Shown here: piece by piece, positions 43,357-57,470 of the stretch | Layout: every line of letters starts with the position of its first letter | How positions within the stretch are numbered: the first letter of the stretch is position 1 | Source of the DNA: Tubulanus polymorphus | Taxonomy: Eukaryota; Nemertea; Palaeonemertea; Tubulaniformes; Tubulanidae | Assembly: GCF_964204645.1 (NCBI RefSeq) | Contig: NC_134030.1 | Location: 14,474,447 to 14,538,446 of the forward strand | Direction of reading: 5' to 3' | DNA: 64,000 nt | Translations under genes and position numbers: made by a program | The notes under the pieces: model-generated | What the model was told of the DNA's origin: nothing | Database searches by the model: none | What the model saw: the letters and a program-made list of their open reading frames with translations, nothing else

Positions 43357-43493
43357 GTGTGCGAGAATTATTTTTCATTTTTATGAGTTTCGCTACTAAT
43401 TCAAATAGCAATTGTTATTATTTTCATATTTTTTCATTTTTTATGAGCTCGACATTTCGACCTTTGGTATGAAAGCCCATTACCCCTATTACT
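43357..43493. repeat. half terminus H3 of the virus-like element
   Basis: Contains the loop (GTGTGCGAG) and one arm, ending GAAAGCCCATTACCCCTATTACT; its AAAGGTCGAA-type word (as TTCGACCTTT) marks it as the outer arm. The inner arm and all genes are missing. Confidence 0.65.
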
Positions 43494-44046
43494 GACGGGA
43501 AAAGCACAAACGTCGTTCAGCGCGAGAAAAGACGTTTTCTCATCAAGTTTTCCCCGTATCGAAAAAATGAAAATGTCGATGCGCAAAAGCGCTCAAATCG
43601 ACAGGAAAAGCACATTTCGACACATTTCGACCCAAAAACGTCGTTCAGCGCGAGAAAAGACGTTTTAAAAGACGTTTTCTCATCAAGTTTTCCCCGTATC
43701 GAAAAAATTGAAAATGTCGATGCGCAATAGCGCTCAAATCGACGGGAAAAGCACATTTCGACACATTTCGACCCAAAAACGTCGTTCAGCGCGAGAAAAG
43801 ACGTTTTCTCATCGAGTTTTCTCCGTATCGAAAAAATGAAATTGTCGATGCGCAAAAGCGCTCAAATCGACGGGAAAAGCACATTTCGACCCGAAAACGT
43901 CGTTCAGCTGGAGAAAAGACGTTTTCTCATCAAGTTTTCCCCGTATCGAAAAAATGAATTTGTCGATGCGCATAGGCGTTCAAATCGACGGGAAAAGCAC
44001 ATTTCGACCCGAAAACGTCGTTCAGCGCGAGAAAAGACGTTTTCAA
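43494..44046 (+). repeat. minisatellite, about five copies of a 115-140 bp unit
   Basis: The unit runs GACGGGAAAAGCACATTTCGACCC, AACGTCGTTCAGCGCGAG, TTCTCATCAAGTTTTC, GTCGATGCGCAAAAGCGCTC. Copies begin near 43494, 43605, 43741, 43872 and 43990, and vary by short internal duplications. Frames on both strands (43517-43855, 43836-44102) are repeat by-products. Confidence 0.85.
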
Positions 44047-45539
44047 GTTTAATATTGCTACACGTAATATCTCAATTTTCTATAGTGCCAGATTATAAAT
44101 AAACTATAATCTAACCATACTTTTTCAGAAAGCTGAAAAATATAGTCATAGACCTACTAAAATCCTGAGATTTGCACTCATTTTTTGTTCATTCAACGAG
44201 AATATGACATGAGTGCGCCAAGTTTAAATACCAAACAGATGTTACAGTAAATTGGTACAATACCACAGAACTATTACTTTTTCACTGAAACTTTCTTGCA
44301 CATGTTGCCGTGTACATGTACCCACTAAATGCGGGATCAATGAACCTGCTTCCTAACTTACGTCAAACTCTTGATCTTGCTCTGCATAATTATCAAGATT
44401 TTGAAACTCTTCAATCACATAAAATATTTCGCTAACATCCGGCATCGCTCCCTACAGGTAAAAATGTATGATAGTGTGAAAATGAAGGCGTAGGCGTAAT
44501 GAACACCAGACATAATAACTTGAAATAACAAACAACTTTCAATAATGTTACACTGGCTGAAGGCAAATTGGAAATACAATAGTACGATAACCACACTCAG
44601 ACGTGGTGAACACATAAAAAGATAAAAACCCACTATGTACAAATCGAAAGAATTTTAAAATTGAGAATTTACTTATTCAAACAAAATAATTTTATAAGAC
44701 ACGACGTTTCGATCTCACCCTAGAGATCATCATTCTCGATTTTAAAATTTTGATTTGTACATGGTGGGTTTTTATCTTATTCAGGGATGAAAATCATAGG
44801 CGGATTTCCGACTTTTAGTTTCATTTCCATCATTCTTGAGAACAGTGTAAATCCGTTAAAAAATTTAGGGGGGGGGGGTTAATAATTATCGAGTCACTAA
44901 GTTTTTCTGAGATCGGGAGATCACAGCGGCCGTAAAAGCGCTGCGAACGGTAAAAGCGTTCATTACGTGTTTTCCCAATCTCCATTCAAGACATACAAAT
45001 TGGATCAATAATTGTATCTATTTCAATCGTTGGCTCTACGTTAAAAGAAAGTAAACATTCTTGATCGCTCAGTTTACCCTGTACGCGTTGGAATACGGAA
45101 TAATCCGAACGCGGACGCAGTACCGGCCCGTGTTCCAGACGTGAGGCCGGGCCGGGTTTTAGACTTGTGGCCGCGTATTTATGTCTTGATCAACTGGTTC
45201 TCTTAGAAAAGCAGCCCGAAATAGCAAAAAGCATTACGTTTCACCGGTATATGATGTTGAATGCAAAGTTTTGAAATCAAGCTTATAATTCAACTGTGAA
45301 GACCAAATGCTACCTGTCCGAATGTTGGATGGTTTGTATGGTTCTCAGGTTCCGGGAACCGTACATGGTATTCAACTAAACCCACAACATTATCAATGTT
45401 GTCTGATAAGTCTTTCTGAAGTTGAGATGATGCACGTCTCCTTGAAAGGGGAGAATCATCAGCAATCTGGAACAAAATTAGATAGGCCTTTAATCTGTGC
45501 TTAGAAACACACTTCTTATGAAGACTCGTGGTAAATATT

Positions 45540-45729
45540 AGTAATAGGGATAATAGGCTTTCAGATCAAAGGTCGAAGGGTCGAGCTCGTAAAAAAATTG
45601 AAAATAACAATAATTTACAGTTGAATTAGTCGCGCACACTCCTAATTCAACTGTAAATTATTGTTATTTTCATTTTTTACTCACTCGCCCCTTCAACCTT
45701 TAACCTGAAAGCCTATTATCCCTATTACT
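45540..45729. repeat. palindromic terminus H4
   Basis: 190-bp palindrome, AGTAATAGGGATAATAGGC to its inverse. The outer arm has ATCAAAGGTCGAA and the inner arm implies GTTAAAGGTTGAA, the same asymmetry as H1 and H6. It is followed by CTTAAAATAATCATG and AATAACATTTAAAT, the subterminal sequence seen inside H1 and H6, then by unrelated DNA. It is a solo end without genes. Confidence 0.8.
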
Positions 45730-46483
45730 CTTAAAATAATCATGTAAATGAATAACATTTAAATTGACAGATTATTCAATATAAAAGTGTAAGCTCTTAT
45801 AGAATAGATATATAGATATATTTACAACATTATTTCAATATTCATATTTGTGTGAGTTAGATTTTTAAACATTAAAAGTGTTAGTAAAGTGTGATTGAAA
45901 TAACACGTAGCTGTATATACTAGAACATGATTCTATTTGAGCCTATATACATTTCATGTAATGAACTATTGAATAAATCTATAAATTCACAGCTGTTACA
46001 GCTGTTACTATGACGCCGAGTCATATGAGTCATAATATTGCAAACGTGTAGAGAACATTCTAGAAAGGTGTGCCGGAACCAGATGACGTACTGTTTTTTG
46101 TAGTTATTAGGGCTATTAAATATGAAACCTTTAGATATATTTAAGTGTATTTAGTATATCTTTTAGATGGCTAGAGTTGCCGCTAATATCTTTTAGATTA
46201 ATAAAACGCCATACGCATCAAGAAGTGATAGAGAAACTCAAGATACTCTTTCTGACTGAGGAATCAACAGCAATGGATATCGAACCAATGGAAATTAGCA
46301 CAAGAAACACAAGAATCGACGAATCGCCAAAAGATCGACGAAGAAACTATATAAGAATTTCAAAAACATTAAGACTCCAATGATTAAGTTTAACATTAGT
46401 TGATGTAGTTAAATATTTACCAGCAATTGAAAAAATGCTTGTAATTATAAATTGTATTTATAGAAATTAAATGATGTATTGGA

Positions 46484-46662
46484 AGAAACGACTGAACAAC
46501 TTGTATAATGTATTGTGTAAATCTGTTTGGTGAATTTTTATGTTCAGTCGTTTCTATTATGAATAGCGCATGCGCATTGATCCAAACCGGGCCTGAATGC
46601 CCGGCCGGTCTTGCCTAGTGCACATGCGTTTTGATATTTCATGTCGGTTGTTTCTATTTACA
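46484..46662. repeat. dispersed repeat with GAAACGACTGAAC inverted repeat and GCATGCGC block
   Basis: GAAACGACTGAACA (46485) is inverted at TGTTCAGTCGTTTC (46541). The 100-bp block that follows (AGCGCATGCGCATTGATCC ... TAGTGCACATGCGTTTTG) recurs at about 50075-50181 (by duplication) and, diverged, at 56853-56965, just outside terminus H6. It may be a MITE or part of a larger element. Confidence 0.65.
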
Positions 46663-47452
46663 TAATGAATATAATATGTAATAGATGAAATCTAAGTGAC
46701 GGACGCTTCGTCACTGCAGCTTGATTTAATTTTTACGACTAAGATTAAGAAATCATAACGATTCGAAAACAACCTCGTTCACGGAGTGTAACAAAAACAC
46801 TCAAAATAATGTCAGTGACTAAAGGAACACCGAGAAAATTAATTGTTGTCAATGAAACTGCCAAGAAACTCTTACTATAACTCTTAAAGTCTATCAATTT
46901 TTTTTCGATGTTGAAATTGTTCTGTAGATTTGGGCCCCGAGCATTAAATTATTGAAGAAAATAAATCAATTCTTATTGTAAAGCTTGGAAAAATGAAAAC
47001 TAATGCCATATAGTTAAGTGTCGGGGAAAGAAAGATGAAACTTCAACTTTAAGGTTCGATTAATTTCTGGTTATTAAAAATTTTGGCTTATATTTTGATC
47101 AGGAAAATTATGACGAACCTGTTCATTTCATCTGTAGATCTAATGAAATTCAATTTTCTATGAAAATAACTTGACCCATTTCTTAACTAAATATCAACTG
47201 CTCTTTGGCTACCCGGGGTAGGTCGGTTTACCACTGCTAAAAAGATTACTATTTAGATTTGTATCAGGAATTTTTCAATGGTTTATAAACCACTTTGTAA
47301 AACCCGAAATGTAAAAACCGACATTATGGTGAAACTGAGACGGTTTGCGAGATTGAAGAATTTGACCTGGTGTTAATTTAGAGATTAGCTCCATTTGAAA
47401 AGTAAAGGAAGGGACGAAAAAATGAAAGACACGTTGAAACGCATCGATTGCA

Positions 47453-47732
<280 letters not shown>

Positions 47733-49058
47733 TAAAAGAAAGTAAACATTCTTGATCGCTCAGTTTACCCTGTACGCGTTGATCAGAACTATTACTTTTT
47801 CACTGAAACTTTCTTGCACATGTTGCCGTGTACATGTACCCACTAAATGCGGGATCAATGAACCTGCTTCCTAACTTACGTCAAACTCTTGATCTTGCTC
47901 TGCATAATTATCAAGATTTTGAAACTCTTCAATCACATAAAATATTTCGCTAACATCCGGCATCGCTCCCTACAGGTAAAAATGTATGATAGTGTGAAAA
48001 TGAAGGCGTAGGCGTAATGAACACCAGACATAATAACTTGAAATAACAAACAACTTTCAATAATGTTACACTGGCTGAAGGCAAATTGGAAATACAATAG
48101 TACGATAACCACACTCAGACGTGGTGAACACATAAAAAGATAAAAACCCACTATGTACAAATCGAAAGAATTTTAAAATTGAGAATTTACTTATTCAAAC
48201 AAAATAATTTTATAAGACACGACGTTTCGATCTCACCCTAGAGATCATCATTCTCGATTTTAAAATTTTGATTTGTACATGGTGGGTTTTTATCTTATTC
48301 AGGGATGAAAATCATAGGCGGATTTCCGACTTTTAGTTTCATTTCCATCATTCTTGAGAACAGTGTAAATCCGTTAAAAAATTTAGGGGGGGGGGGGTTA
48401 ATAATTATCGAGTCACTAAGTTTTTCTGAGATCGGGAGATCACAGCGGCCGTAAAAGCGCTGCGAACGGTAAAAGCGTTCATTACGTGTTTTCCCAATCT
48501 CCATTCAAGACATACAAATTGGATCAATAATTGTATCTATTTCAATCGTTGGCTCTACGTTAAAAGAAAGTAAACATTCTTGATCGCTCAGTTTACCCTG
48601 TACGCGTTGGAATACGGAATAATCCGAACGCGGACGCAGTACCGGCCCGTGTTCCAGACGTGAGGCCGGGCCGGGTTTTAGACTTGTGGCCGCGTATTAA
48701 AGTCTTGATCAACTGGTTCTCTTAGAAAAGCAGCCCGAAATAGCAAAAAGCATTACGTTTCACCGGTATATGATGTTGAATGCAAAGTTTTGAAATCAAG
48801 CTTATAATTCAACTGTGAAGACCAAATGCTACCTGTCCGAATGTTGGATGGTTTGTATGGTTCTCAGGTTCCGGGAACCGTACATGGTATTCAACTAAAC
48901 CCACAACATTATCAATGTTGTCTGATAAGTCTTTCTGAAGTTGAGATGATGCACGTCTCCTTGAAAGGGGAGAATCATCAGCAATCTGGAACAAAATTAG
49001 ATAGGCCTTTAATCTGTGCTTAGAAACACACTTCTTATGAAGACTCGTGGTAAATATT

Positions 49059-49248
49059 AGTAATAGGGATAATAGGCTTTCAGATCAAAGGTCGAAGGGT
49101 CGAGCTCGTAAAAAAATTGAAAATAACAATAATTTACAGTTGAATTAGTCGCGCACACTCCTAATTCAACTGTAAATTATTGTTATTTTCATTTTTTACT
49201 CACTCGCCCCTTCAACCTTTAACCTGAAAGCCTATTATCCCTATTACT
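49059..49248. repeat. palindromic terminus H5 (duplicate of H4)
   Basis: Same as 45540-45729; it was copied by the segmental duplication and is not an independent insertion. Confidence 0.85.
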
Positions 49249-50971
49249 CTTAAAATAATCATGTAAATGAATAACATTTAAATTGACAGATTATTCAATA
49301 TAAAAGTGTAAGCTCTTATAGAATAGATATATAGATATATTTACAACATTATTTCAATATTCATATTTGTGTGAGTTAGATTTTTAAACATTAAAAGTGT
49401 TAGTAAAGTGTGATTGAAATAACACGTAGCTGTATATACTAGAACATGATTCTATTTGAGCCTATATACATTTCATGTAATGAACTATTGAATAAATCTA
49501 TAAATTCACAGCTGTTACAGCTGTTACTATGACGCCGAGTCATATGAGTCATAATATTGCAAACGTGTAGAGAACATTCTAGAAAGGTGTGCCGGAACCA
49601 GATGACGTACTGTTTTTTGTAGTTATTAGGGCTATTAAATATGAAACCTTTAGATATATTTAAGTGTATTTAGTATATCTTTTAGATGGCTAGAGTTGCC
49701 GCTAATATCTTTTAGATTAATAAAACGCCATACGCATCAAGAAGTGATAGAGAAACTCAAGATACTCTTTCTGACTGAGGAATCAACAGCAATGGATATC
49801 GAACCAATGGAAATTAGCACAAGAAACACAAGAATCGACGAATCGCCAAAAGATCGACGAAGAAACTATATAAGAATTTCAAAAACATTAAGACTCCAAT
49901 GATTAAGTTTAACATTAGTTGATGTAGTTAAATATTTACCAGCAATTGAAAAAATGCTTGTAATTATAAATTGTATTTATAGAAATTAAATGATGTATTG
50001 GAAGAAACGACTGAACAACTTGTATAATGTATTGTGTAAATCTGTTTGGTGAATTTTTATGTTCAGTCGTTTCTATTATGAATAGCGCATGCGCATTGAT
50101 CCAAACCGGGCCTGAATGCCCGGCCGGTCTTGCCTAGTGCACATGCGTTTTGATATTTCATGTCGGTTGTTTCTATTTACATAATGAATATAATATGTAA
50201 TAGATGAAATCTAAGTGACGGACGCTTCGTCACTGCAGCTTGATTTAATTTTTACGACTAAGATTAAGAAATCATAACGATTCGAAAACAACCTCGTTCA
50301 CGGAGTGTAACAAAAACACTCAAAATAATGTCAGTGACTAAAGGAACACCGAGAAAATTAATTGTTGTCAATGAAACTGCCAAGAAACTCTTACTATAAC
50401 TCTTAAAGTCTATCAATTTTTTTTCGATGTTGAAATTGTTCTGTAGATTTGGGCCCCGAGCATTAAATTATTGAAGAAAATAAATCAATTCTTATTGTAA
50501 AGCTTGGAAAAATGAAAACTAATGCCATATAGTTAAGTGTCGGGGAAAGAAAGATGAAACTTCAACTTTAAGGTTCGATTAATTTCTGGTTATTAAAAAT
50601 TTTGGCTTATATTTTGATCAGGAAAATTATGACGAACCTGTTCATTTCATCTGTAGATCTAATGAAATTCAATTTTCTATGAAAATAACTTGACCCATTT
50701 CTTAACTAAATATCAACTGCTCTTTGGCTACCCGGGGTAGGTCGGTTTACCACTGCTAAAAAGATTACTATTTAGATTTGTATCAGGAATTTTTCAATGG
50801 TTTATAAACCACTTTGTAAAACCCGAAATGTAAAAACCGACATTATGGTGAAACTGAGACGGTTTGCGAGATTGAAGAATTTGACCTGGTGTTAATTTAG
50901 AGATTAGCTCCATTTGAAAAGTAAAGGAAGGGACGAAAAAATGAAAGACACGTTGAAACGCATCGATTGCA

Positions 50972-51540
<569 letters not shown>

Positions 51541-51567
51541 ACATAAAATAAAATAAAATAAAATAGT

Positions 51568-54406
51568 CTAGTATAAATACATTTTATCTTTCCAGAATTT
51601 ATCAAGACTTGATTTAAAACAGTCTGTGGAGGTGGCCGATACCACTTTTTCGGGGAGGATGTTCCACATGTTTACTACTCTTTGAGTAAAGAACATCCTT
51701 CTGACTTCTTTTTTCGACCTTAATTTCTTGAATTTCTTACAATGCCCTCTAAGTTGACGAAGGCTCACTTCAGGGGGTAACAGCTTTGAGGTGTTGACAT
51801 TATAGTTAGTGCCCTCTTATATAATTATATGTCATAATCATATCGCCTCTGTCTCTACGGTAAGAGAGGGTCGGCAGTTTTAGGTGTCTCAGTCTGTCTT
51901 CATACGACATATCTCTAAGGCTTTGAACCAGCTTCGTAGCCCTCCGCTGTACCTTTTCGAGTGCCTCTGTGTCAATTTTTTACCCGGGGTCTCCATGCAG
52001 ATATGCCGTACTCCAGTATTGGGCGTACTAAGGCCTTGTATAGTAGACAGAAAGTGCTAGGTTCCAAATAGGTGAAAGCTCTTTTTATTATCCCTAGCAC
52101 CTTGTTCGATTTATTTACTACGGCATTTGTTTGGTCTTTGAAGCTTAGCTTATCATCTATTAGACCCCCAAGGTCCCTTTCAATGCTACTTCCGGCGATT
52201 CTAACGGTTTTTCCTTCTGATATCATTGTGTACTCATACGGTCTGTCATTTTTGCCAAAATGCATAACTATACATTTCTCTGGATGGAATTGCATTTGCC
52301 ACTTTAATGCCCACTCACTTAGCATATTCAGATCATGTTGAAGGATGTTCCCATCATTATCATCTCTAATTACCCTGAATATTTTTGTGTCGTCAGCATA
52401 CATCTTCATTGTACTTTTGATGCCACTAGGTAGATCATTGATATATATCACAAACAGCAATGGGCCTAGAACGCTACCTTGAGGGACTCCACTGGTTACA
52501 GTTTAACATCCAGATAAATCACCGTCGATACAAACAGCCTGTTTTCTATTGGCTAGGAAGTCACTGATCCAATCTAAAAGTTTTCCCCTTATTCCGTAAT
52601 TTTCTACCTTCTTGAGCAGTCTTTTATGTGTGACCTTGTCAAAGGCTTTTTTAAAGTCGAGAAATACCACATCAAATGTTTCGTTGTTGTCAAGATAAGT
52701 CGTCCAGTCATTTAGGGTTTCAGCCAGTTGTGTATTGGTCGATTTACCCTTAACAAATCCATGTTGATCAGGTGAAATTATATTATTATCAAGGAGATGT
52801 AACATCACCTTGTCCCTCACGATCGACTCCATTACTTTGCATACACAGCTGGTTAGACTCACTGGCCTGAAGTTTTCAGCCTTACTCGTAGTGCCTTTTT
52901 TATGTATCGGCTTCACGTGGGCCTCTTTCCAGTTCCCAGGTATCTTACCAGCTTTCAGGGTCTTATCAAATAGGTGGGCAAGACTTACCGAAAGCGTATC
53001 TGCTGCCTCATGTAAAATCCTGGGGTGTATTTGATCGGGACCCATTGCTTTGTTTATGGGAAGTGCTTTAAGCTTCTTTGCCACGGTTTCTGGAGTTATC
53101 TCTATACTGGTTATGGAGGTGATGCTCCTGAGCATGGCAGGAGGTTCTGGTATATATGTTATATCCTCCTTTGTAAATACCCCGGCAAAGTAGGTGTTAA
53201 ACACCTCGACTTTTTCGTGGTTGTTTGCTGTTTTCTTAGTTGTACCGTTGATACTATACTCTTGGTCCGGGAACTTACTTCTGGTGACTGTCTTCGATCT
53301 ACAGTATTTCCAGAAGGCCTTAGGATTTTTCTTTGCTTCTTTTGCAATGTTCTTCTCAAATTGCTTCATCGCTTTTCTGGTTTCCCTACGTGCAGCGTTA
53401 CTTGCTTGGGTATAGGTGTCATAATCTTCTTGTCTATGATGTCGGAGGTACTTGCTCCAGGCCTTGCGCTTTTTCCTTATTTTACTCATTGTGTTGCGGT
53501 TCATCCACAGTGGAGACCGTGTGTTTTTTTGCCCAGCATTTTTGCTTGATGGTACAAACATGTTTTCTGCTTCGATGATAGAGGATTTAATCTTTAACCA
53601 ACATTGTTCTACATCAAGTTCCTCCAAGTCGTTCACTGGTAAATCCTGTGTCAATTTCTCACTTATCTTTACAAAGTCACCTCTGTTATAATTCTTCCTA
53701 GTGCATCTATCTATTTTCAGCTTTTTCGGAGTCGAATTTAGGTTGAATCTCAGGCAAAGATGGTCACTTTTTCGTAATGGCGGGAGATATTGGGTGTTTT
53801 CAACCTCGTCGGATGAAAAGGTAAATAACAGGTCCAGTATATTCTTCTGTTGGTTAACTCTATGTCTAGTTGGCTGTAAGATGTTTTGTGTAAAAAAGGC
53901 ATCTTGACAACTTTCTAAGAATTTTGAGGCTTCGTGGTTTACGGACCGTACTTCCATTGACATGTTGTCCCAATTAATTTCCGGAAAATTGAAGTCCCCA
54001 CAGAGGAGTTGGTACTCTCTCATATTTCCTAATCTCCTAATTGTATTGTGTAGCGCCTCATTGTTTTGATAATTGCTACTGGGACTTCTGTACATGCATC
54101 CCATTAACAGGGGCCTTTGATATTTGTCCATTTCTATTTCAACCCAGATGGCTTCCTAGAATCCCACTCCTTCCAGCAGTTTTGAGTTAGGCTCAGTAGA
54201 TTTTAGACATTTTTCACGTAAAGACCAATGCCTCTAACTCCCGGGTTTTCTACATTTGAGTATATGTCATAGTTCTCACTACCTTCGAATATCATGTTGT
54301 TATCGCACGGTTGGAAGCGTGTCGATTTTGGATTGACTTCGGTGATGCACAGTAGGTCAGGTCTCTCCTTTTTTACTAATAGACTTAACTCCAACTTTTT
54401 GTTCAT
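51568..54406 (-). pseudogene. LINE ORF2: endonuclease and reverse transcriptase, broken
   Basis: The endonuclease starts at 54406 (LLCITEVNPKS) and is broken near 54203-54131 by stops and a frameshift. It resumes with GDFNFPEINWD and the SDH box. RT follows with HKKGTTSKAENFRPVSL, FLDFKKAFDKV, an in-frame TAA at 52503-52505, then SGVPQGSVLGPLLF and MYADDTKIF (YADD catalytic box). Another break lies in an A-run near 51975, and the C-terminal segment ends at 51568. At least three lesions are visible. Confidence 0.9.
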
Positions 54407-54731
54407 CAGGCAGTCTGCATTTGTATATATACATATAAGATAGTTCTCACCAATGGCTTCAGTCTCGTTGCTATTATTTTCATTTTCCTTTAATTCATTG
54501 GTAGATTGCTCGATCTGTATAGGTTTAATCTGAGGTGCTTTTCTATTTTTTTGAGTCAGGCTTGTATTTTTTTTTAATTATTCCGAAAGGGCAGAGTGGG
54601 GGTAATTATTTTGTTACCTCTTATCATCAAACCCTTTTCCCCTTTGGCCTTCCTCTCTTCCAGCTCCTTCTTCAATATAGCATACATTCTTCTCTGTTCT
54701 ATGGTTTTGTCACTAGACATGCTTATGCCAT

Positions 54732-55785
54732 TTATACCTCTGGATTGTTTCTTTTTTGTTCAGCGTAACTGTTTACGATGACCTCTTTATCATATTCAGT
54801 TGCCAGAATTACTCTTAGTGGCCGCGTTTTTTCTGACTTGAAGGTCCCTATTCTGTTTATAACCTTTGGTCTTTCGATATCTACCCTCAAGGTTCCTACG
54901 AAAAATTCCTGCACCTTTCGTTGTTCCTCTTTTCCTCTCTGGACATTTTCTTCAATTTTTTCTACTTCCTTTTTATCAGCTTTATTATTGAGACTTAGCA
55001 CGATTTCCTTCATTACTCTCTCATAGTTTACGAAAAATCCTTCCATTTTCTCAATAATCTTGCTCTCGACTTTTGCATTATCATTAACCCTCAGACATAT
55101 CAATCCCTATTTGCTGTTTACATTCCTGACAGGTCAGCGTAAGGCAACTATTTTCAAGCAGCCACTCTTCAATTCCCCGTAGTTCAGGCGGAATTTCTGC
55201 GCAGGCCCAGCACATATTATTTTTACAAGAGAAACATTTAAACTTGTTGACAGCTTGATTTCCCTGGATATCTAATTTGTCCCCACAGTAATTGCAAGTC
55301 TGTAGGGTTGATTTTGTTACTGGGTCAACATCAAGTCTCTGTCGTCGCGCCTCTTGCATATAGCTCACCTCCTCTATCCTTTGTTCATCCTCCCTTTTCC
55401 TCTTTTCCCTGTGTTTCAATGATCGGAACTGGGTGGACCCACGATTTGGTACCTCCGGAAGTATTCGCTGTGGCGTTGAGACTGTAGGTCTACTAGGCTT
55501 ACCTTGAATTGGTGACGGAATACTAATAGAGGCGTGTATACCCGCATAGGCTGCTGCCTGAGCTAGCAGATCCTGAGGCGGCGATTTAAGTCGCCGATTT
55601 CTGTATATCGGATAATTATTTTCATCCTCACTACTACTAGCCTCATCAGTCTCCCGATACCTTCTTCTTTCACTACTTACCCCCTGATCAGAATTTATAT
55701 TTCGCCAACTACCCGGCCAATTATCATGCTGTATCACTTCCGGGTTTGGTGTTATTGTTTTGGTTGTTGTTGTTCCGCTCGCCAT
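54732..55785 (-). pseudogene. LINE ORF1 with PHD-like zinc domain, frameshifted
   Basis: The ATG at 55785 opens 233 codons. The N terminus is low complexity. Near residues 165-225 a Cys-rich domain (CNYCGDKL ... CFSCKNNMCWACAEIP ... CQEC) resembles the PHD/esterase-type ORF1 of CR1 elements. The stop at 55084 overlaps a second frame (55103-54732) that continues the protein with a coiled coil (KADKKEVEKIEENVQ) and RVILATEYDKEVIV, so ORF1 is split by a frameshift. Confidence 0.8.
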
Positions 55786-55800
55786 TTTTCCGGACTGGTT

Positions 55801-57013
55801 GTCAAGGCTTGATGGTCGACGTTAAAAATTGATTTACGGAGCTATTGTATAATTATTATATTGATCTTACCTCTTAATTTGTGCTATACACACTATTTGA
55901 TTAGAATATTAACGATTCGTTGATTGTCTTATGATTAAAATTACGTTAAATTATCTTTATTGGGAGCTCTGTCTTCCCCTTGTAGGCCTCGATGCTACCT
56001 AGCAACATCCTCCTGCATAATTTTTTTCTGCCAGAAAAAAAATCGAATAAATCATAAGCAGTAAAATTCAAATGTCAATACAAAAATTGATTTCTCTCGC
56101 GAAAAATATTTATTTGTCTCTAATTCTCGGGGAATGTCGAGAACCGGGAATCTACGGCTCAAAATTAATAGTGCACGTGGCCAGCGGTAGCGAATTCCTT
56201 ATTTGGTGAAAGAAGGGGCGGAGACTAATGTTTTTGCCGACCGCGATGTCGCTGCTCCTCGGAGCGAGACCGTGCCGATCCATCCTCTCGGGCCGCCGCG
56301 CTGCCGTGAAATTTTAAGCAAATCGTACGGCAACGCGACTCATCGCAGTTTTAGGGTCATTAAATTTGATAAATGATTACATATTTCAGCGCTGCGGCTG
56401 GGGTTGACTGTCGCACGCGCGCACGAGAGCGTAAATCTCCGGGATTCGAGCCTGCGATGGCAGTGAACCGGGCGCCGGCGCGCGGTTTGTTTCATGAATT
56501 CGCTCCCGTTGCTAAGGGGATTTCAGCTATTTTCAAACTCGTTCGATCAACGCGGTTCATTGTTAAACTATTCATCGACCCAATCTTGTTCGAAATTTCA
56601 TGAAATAAATACATTCTGAAATAACCCGATTCATAAATTGCCGAATTTTAGTTAATGGCTGCCGGATTTTAGCGTGACGTAATTCTACTTCCGATTTCCC
56701 CATGAACTTCAAACCGGACGTCAAGTGACGTCATTTTTTTCTGACTTTGTCAGCTAGTCAGAATCGGTTAAGAAGACACTTTCTAGAATCCACATATACG
56801 CGTTTATCAAAGGGACGTCCTCCGGGCGCCTTCGGCGCCCGTCGTCCGTCTATAATTATGATTAGCGCATGCGCATTGATCCAAACTGGGCCTGAATGCC
56901 CGGCCGGTCTTGCCTAGTGCACATGCGTTTTGATATCTTATGTGTTCAGTTGTTTCTATTTACAGAATGAATATATAATTATGATTAAAACATGTGCATT
57001 AAGCAAAACCGGA
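55801..57013. other. non-coding region with GC-rich hairpin
   Basis: No gene recognised. A perfect stem GGGCGCC-TTC-GGCGCCC (56824-56840) forms a cUUCGg-type loop. A frame at 56373-56603 has no recognised domain. A TTCGA-containing stretch near 56440 resembles an inverted tRNA B box but has no A box. Confidence 0.4.
56853..56965. repeat. GCATGCGC dispersed repeat, diverged copy
   Basis: Matches 46556-46662 with a few substitutions and ends TTCAGTTGTTTCTATTTACA. It lies 50 bp outside palindromic terminus H6. Confidence 0.7.
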
Positions 57014-57390
57014 AGTAATAGGGGTAATGGGCTTTCAGATCAAAGGTCGAACGGTCGAGCTCATTAAAAAACAAAACATTAAAAGTAATTTAAAACTATA
57101 ATATATTTTCATAACCGCGTATATTTTATATTAAAACTAAATATTTATTCTAAGATATCAATAATTATTAAGCATATTGTATTAAATCAGCTCCGCGACC
57201 AATTGATTTATTTACAATACACAAATTCATATAATCAAATATATTTTAATAATAATAATTATTCTATTATTCAACTGAAATACACGCGGTTATGAAAATA
57301 TATTATAGTTTTAAATTACTTTTAATGTTTTGTTTTTTAATGAACTCGACCATTCAACCTTTAACCCGAAAGCCCATTACCCCTATTACT
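57014..57390. repeat. palindromic terminus H6 of the second virus-like copy
   Basis: 377 bp, with arms of about 100 bp around a longer unpaired AT-rich centre containing GCTCCGCGACC. The outer arm has ATCAAAGGTCGAACGG and the inner arm implies GTTAAAGGTTGAATGG. The polymerase gene starts 81 bp inside, after the same CTTAAAATAATCAT and AATAACATTTAAATCATTG sequence as at H1. Confidence 0.8.
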
Positions 57391-57470
57391 CTTAAAATAA
57401 TCATATACATGAATAACATTTAAATCATTGAACTTCTAAAATCAATTTTAATAAAAAATTTAGTATTAAA

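Larger units (their letters stand above)
40581..44265. other. non-coding repeat-rich spacer
   Basis: No gene recognised. It contains the minisatellites at 41150-41450 and 43494-44046, two foldback structures (42552-42615, 42661-42798) and a half terminus (43357-43493), listed separately. The remaining sequence, for example 41520-42540, shows only short frames. Confidence 0.5.
51541..55800 (-). mobile_element. CR1/L2-type non-LTR retrotransposon, decayed
   Basis: Read on the minus strand it has ORF1, an apurinic endonuclease, reverse transcriptase and a short C-terminal region ending in the RRMFFTQRVVNMWNILPEKVV segment typical of CR1-like elements. The 3' end has about four TTTTA units (51546-51565). 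Several stops and frameshifts interrupt both ORFs, so it is inactive. The 5' end is not sharply defined. Confidence 0.9.

Noticed and set aside
43517-44102. 112- and 88-codon frames over the 43.5-44.0 kb repeat
   Set aside because: They arise from minisatellite periodicity, on both strands.
44415-46383. Duplicated short frames of 61-75 codons (copies at 47933-49902)
   Set aside because: They appear twice only because of the segmental duplication; no start context, domain or splice structure supports them.
56430-56460. Possible tRNA-derived SINE (inverted B-box-like TTCGA)
   Set aside because: No A box, no acceptor stem and no poly(A) tail were found.
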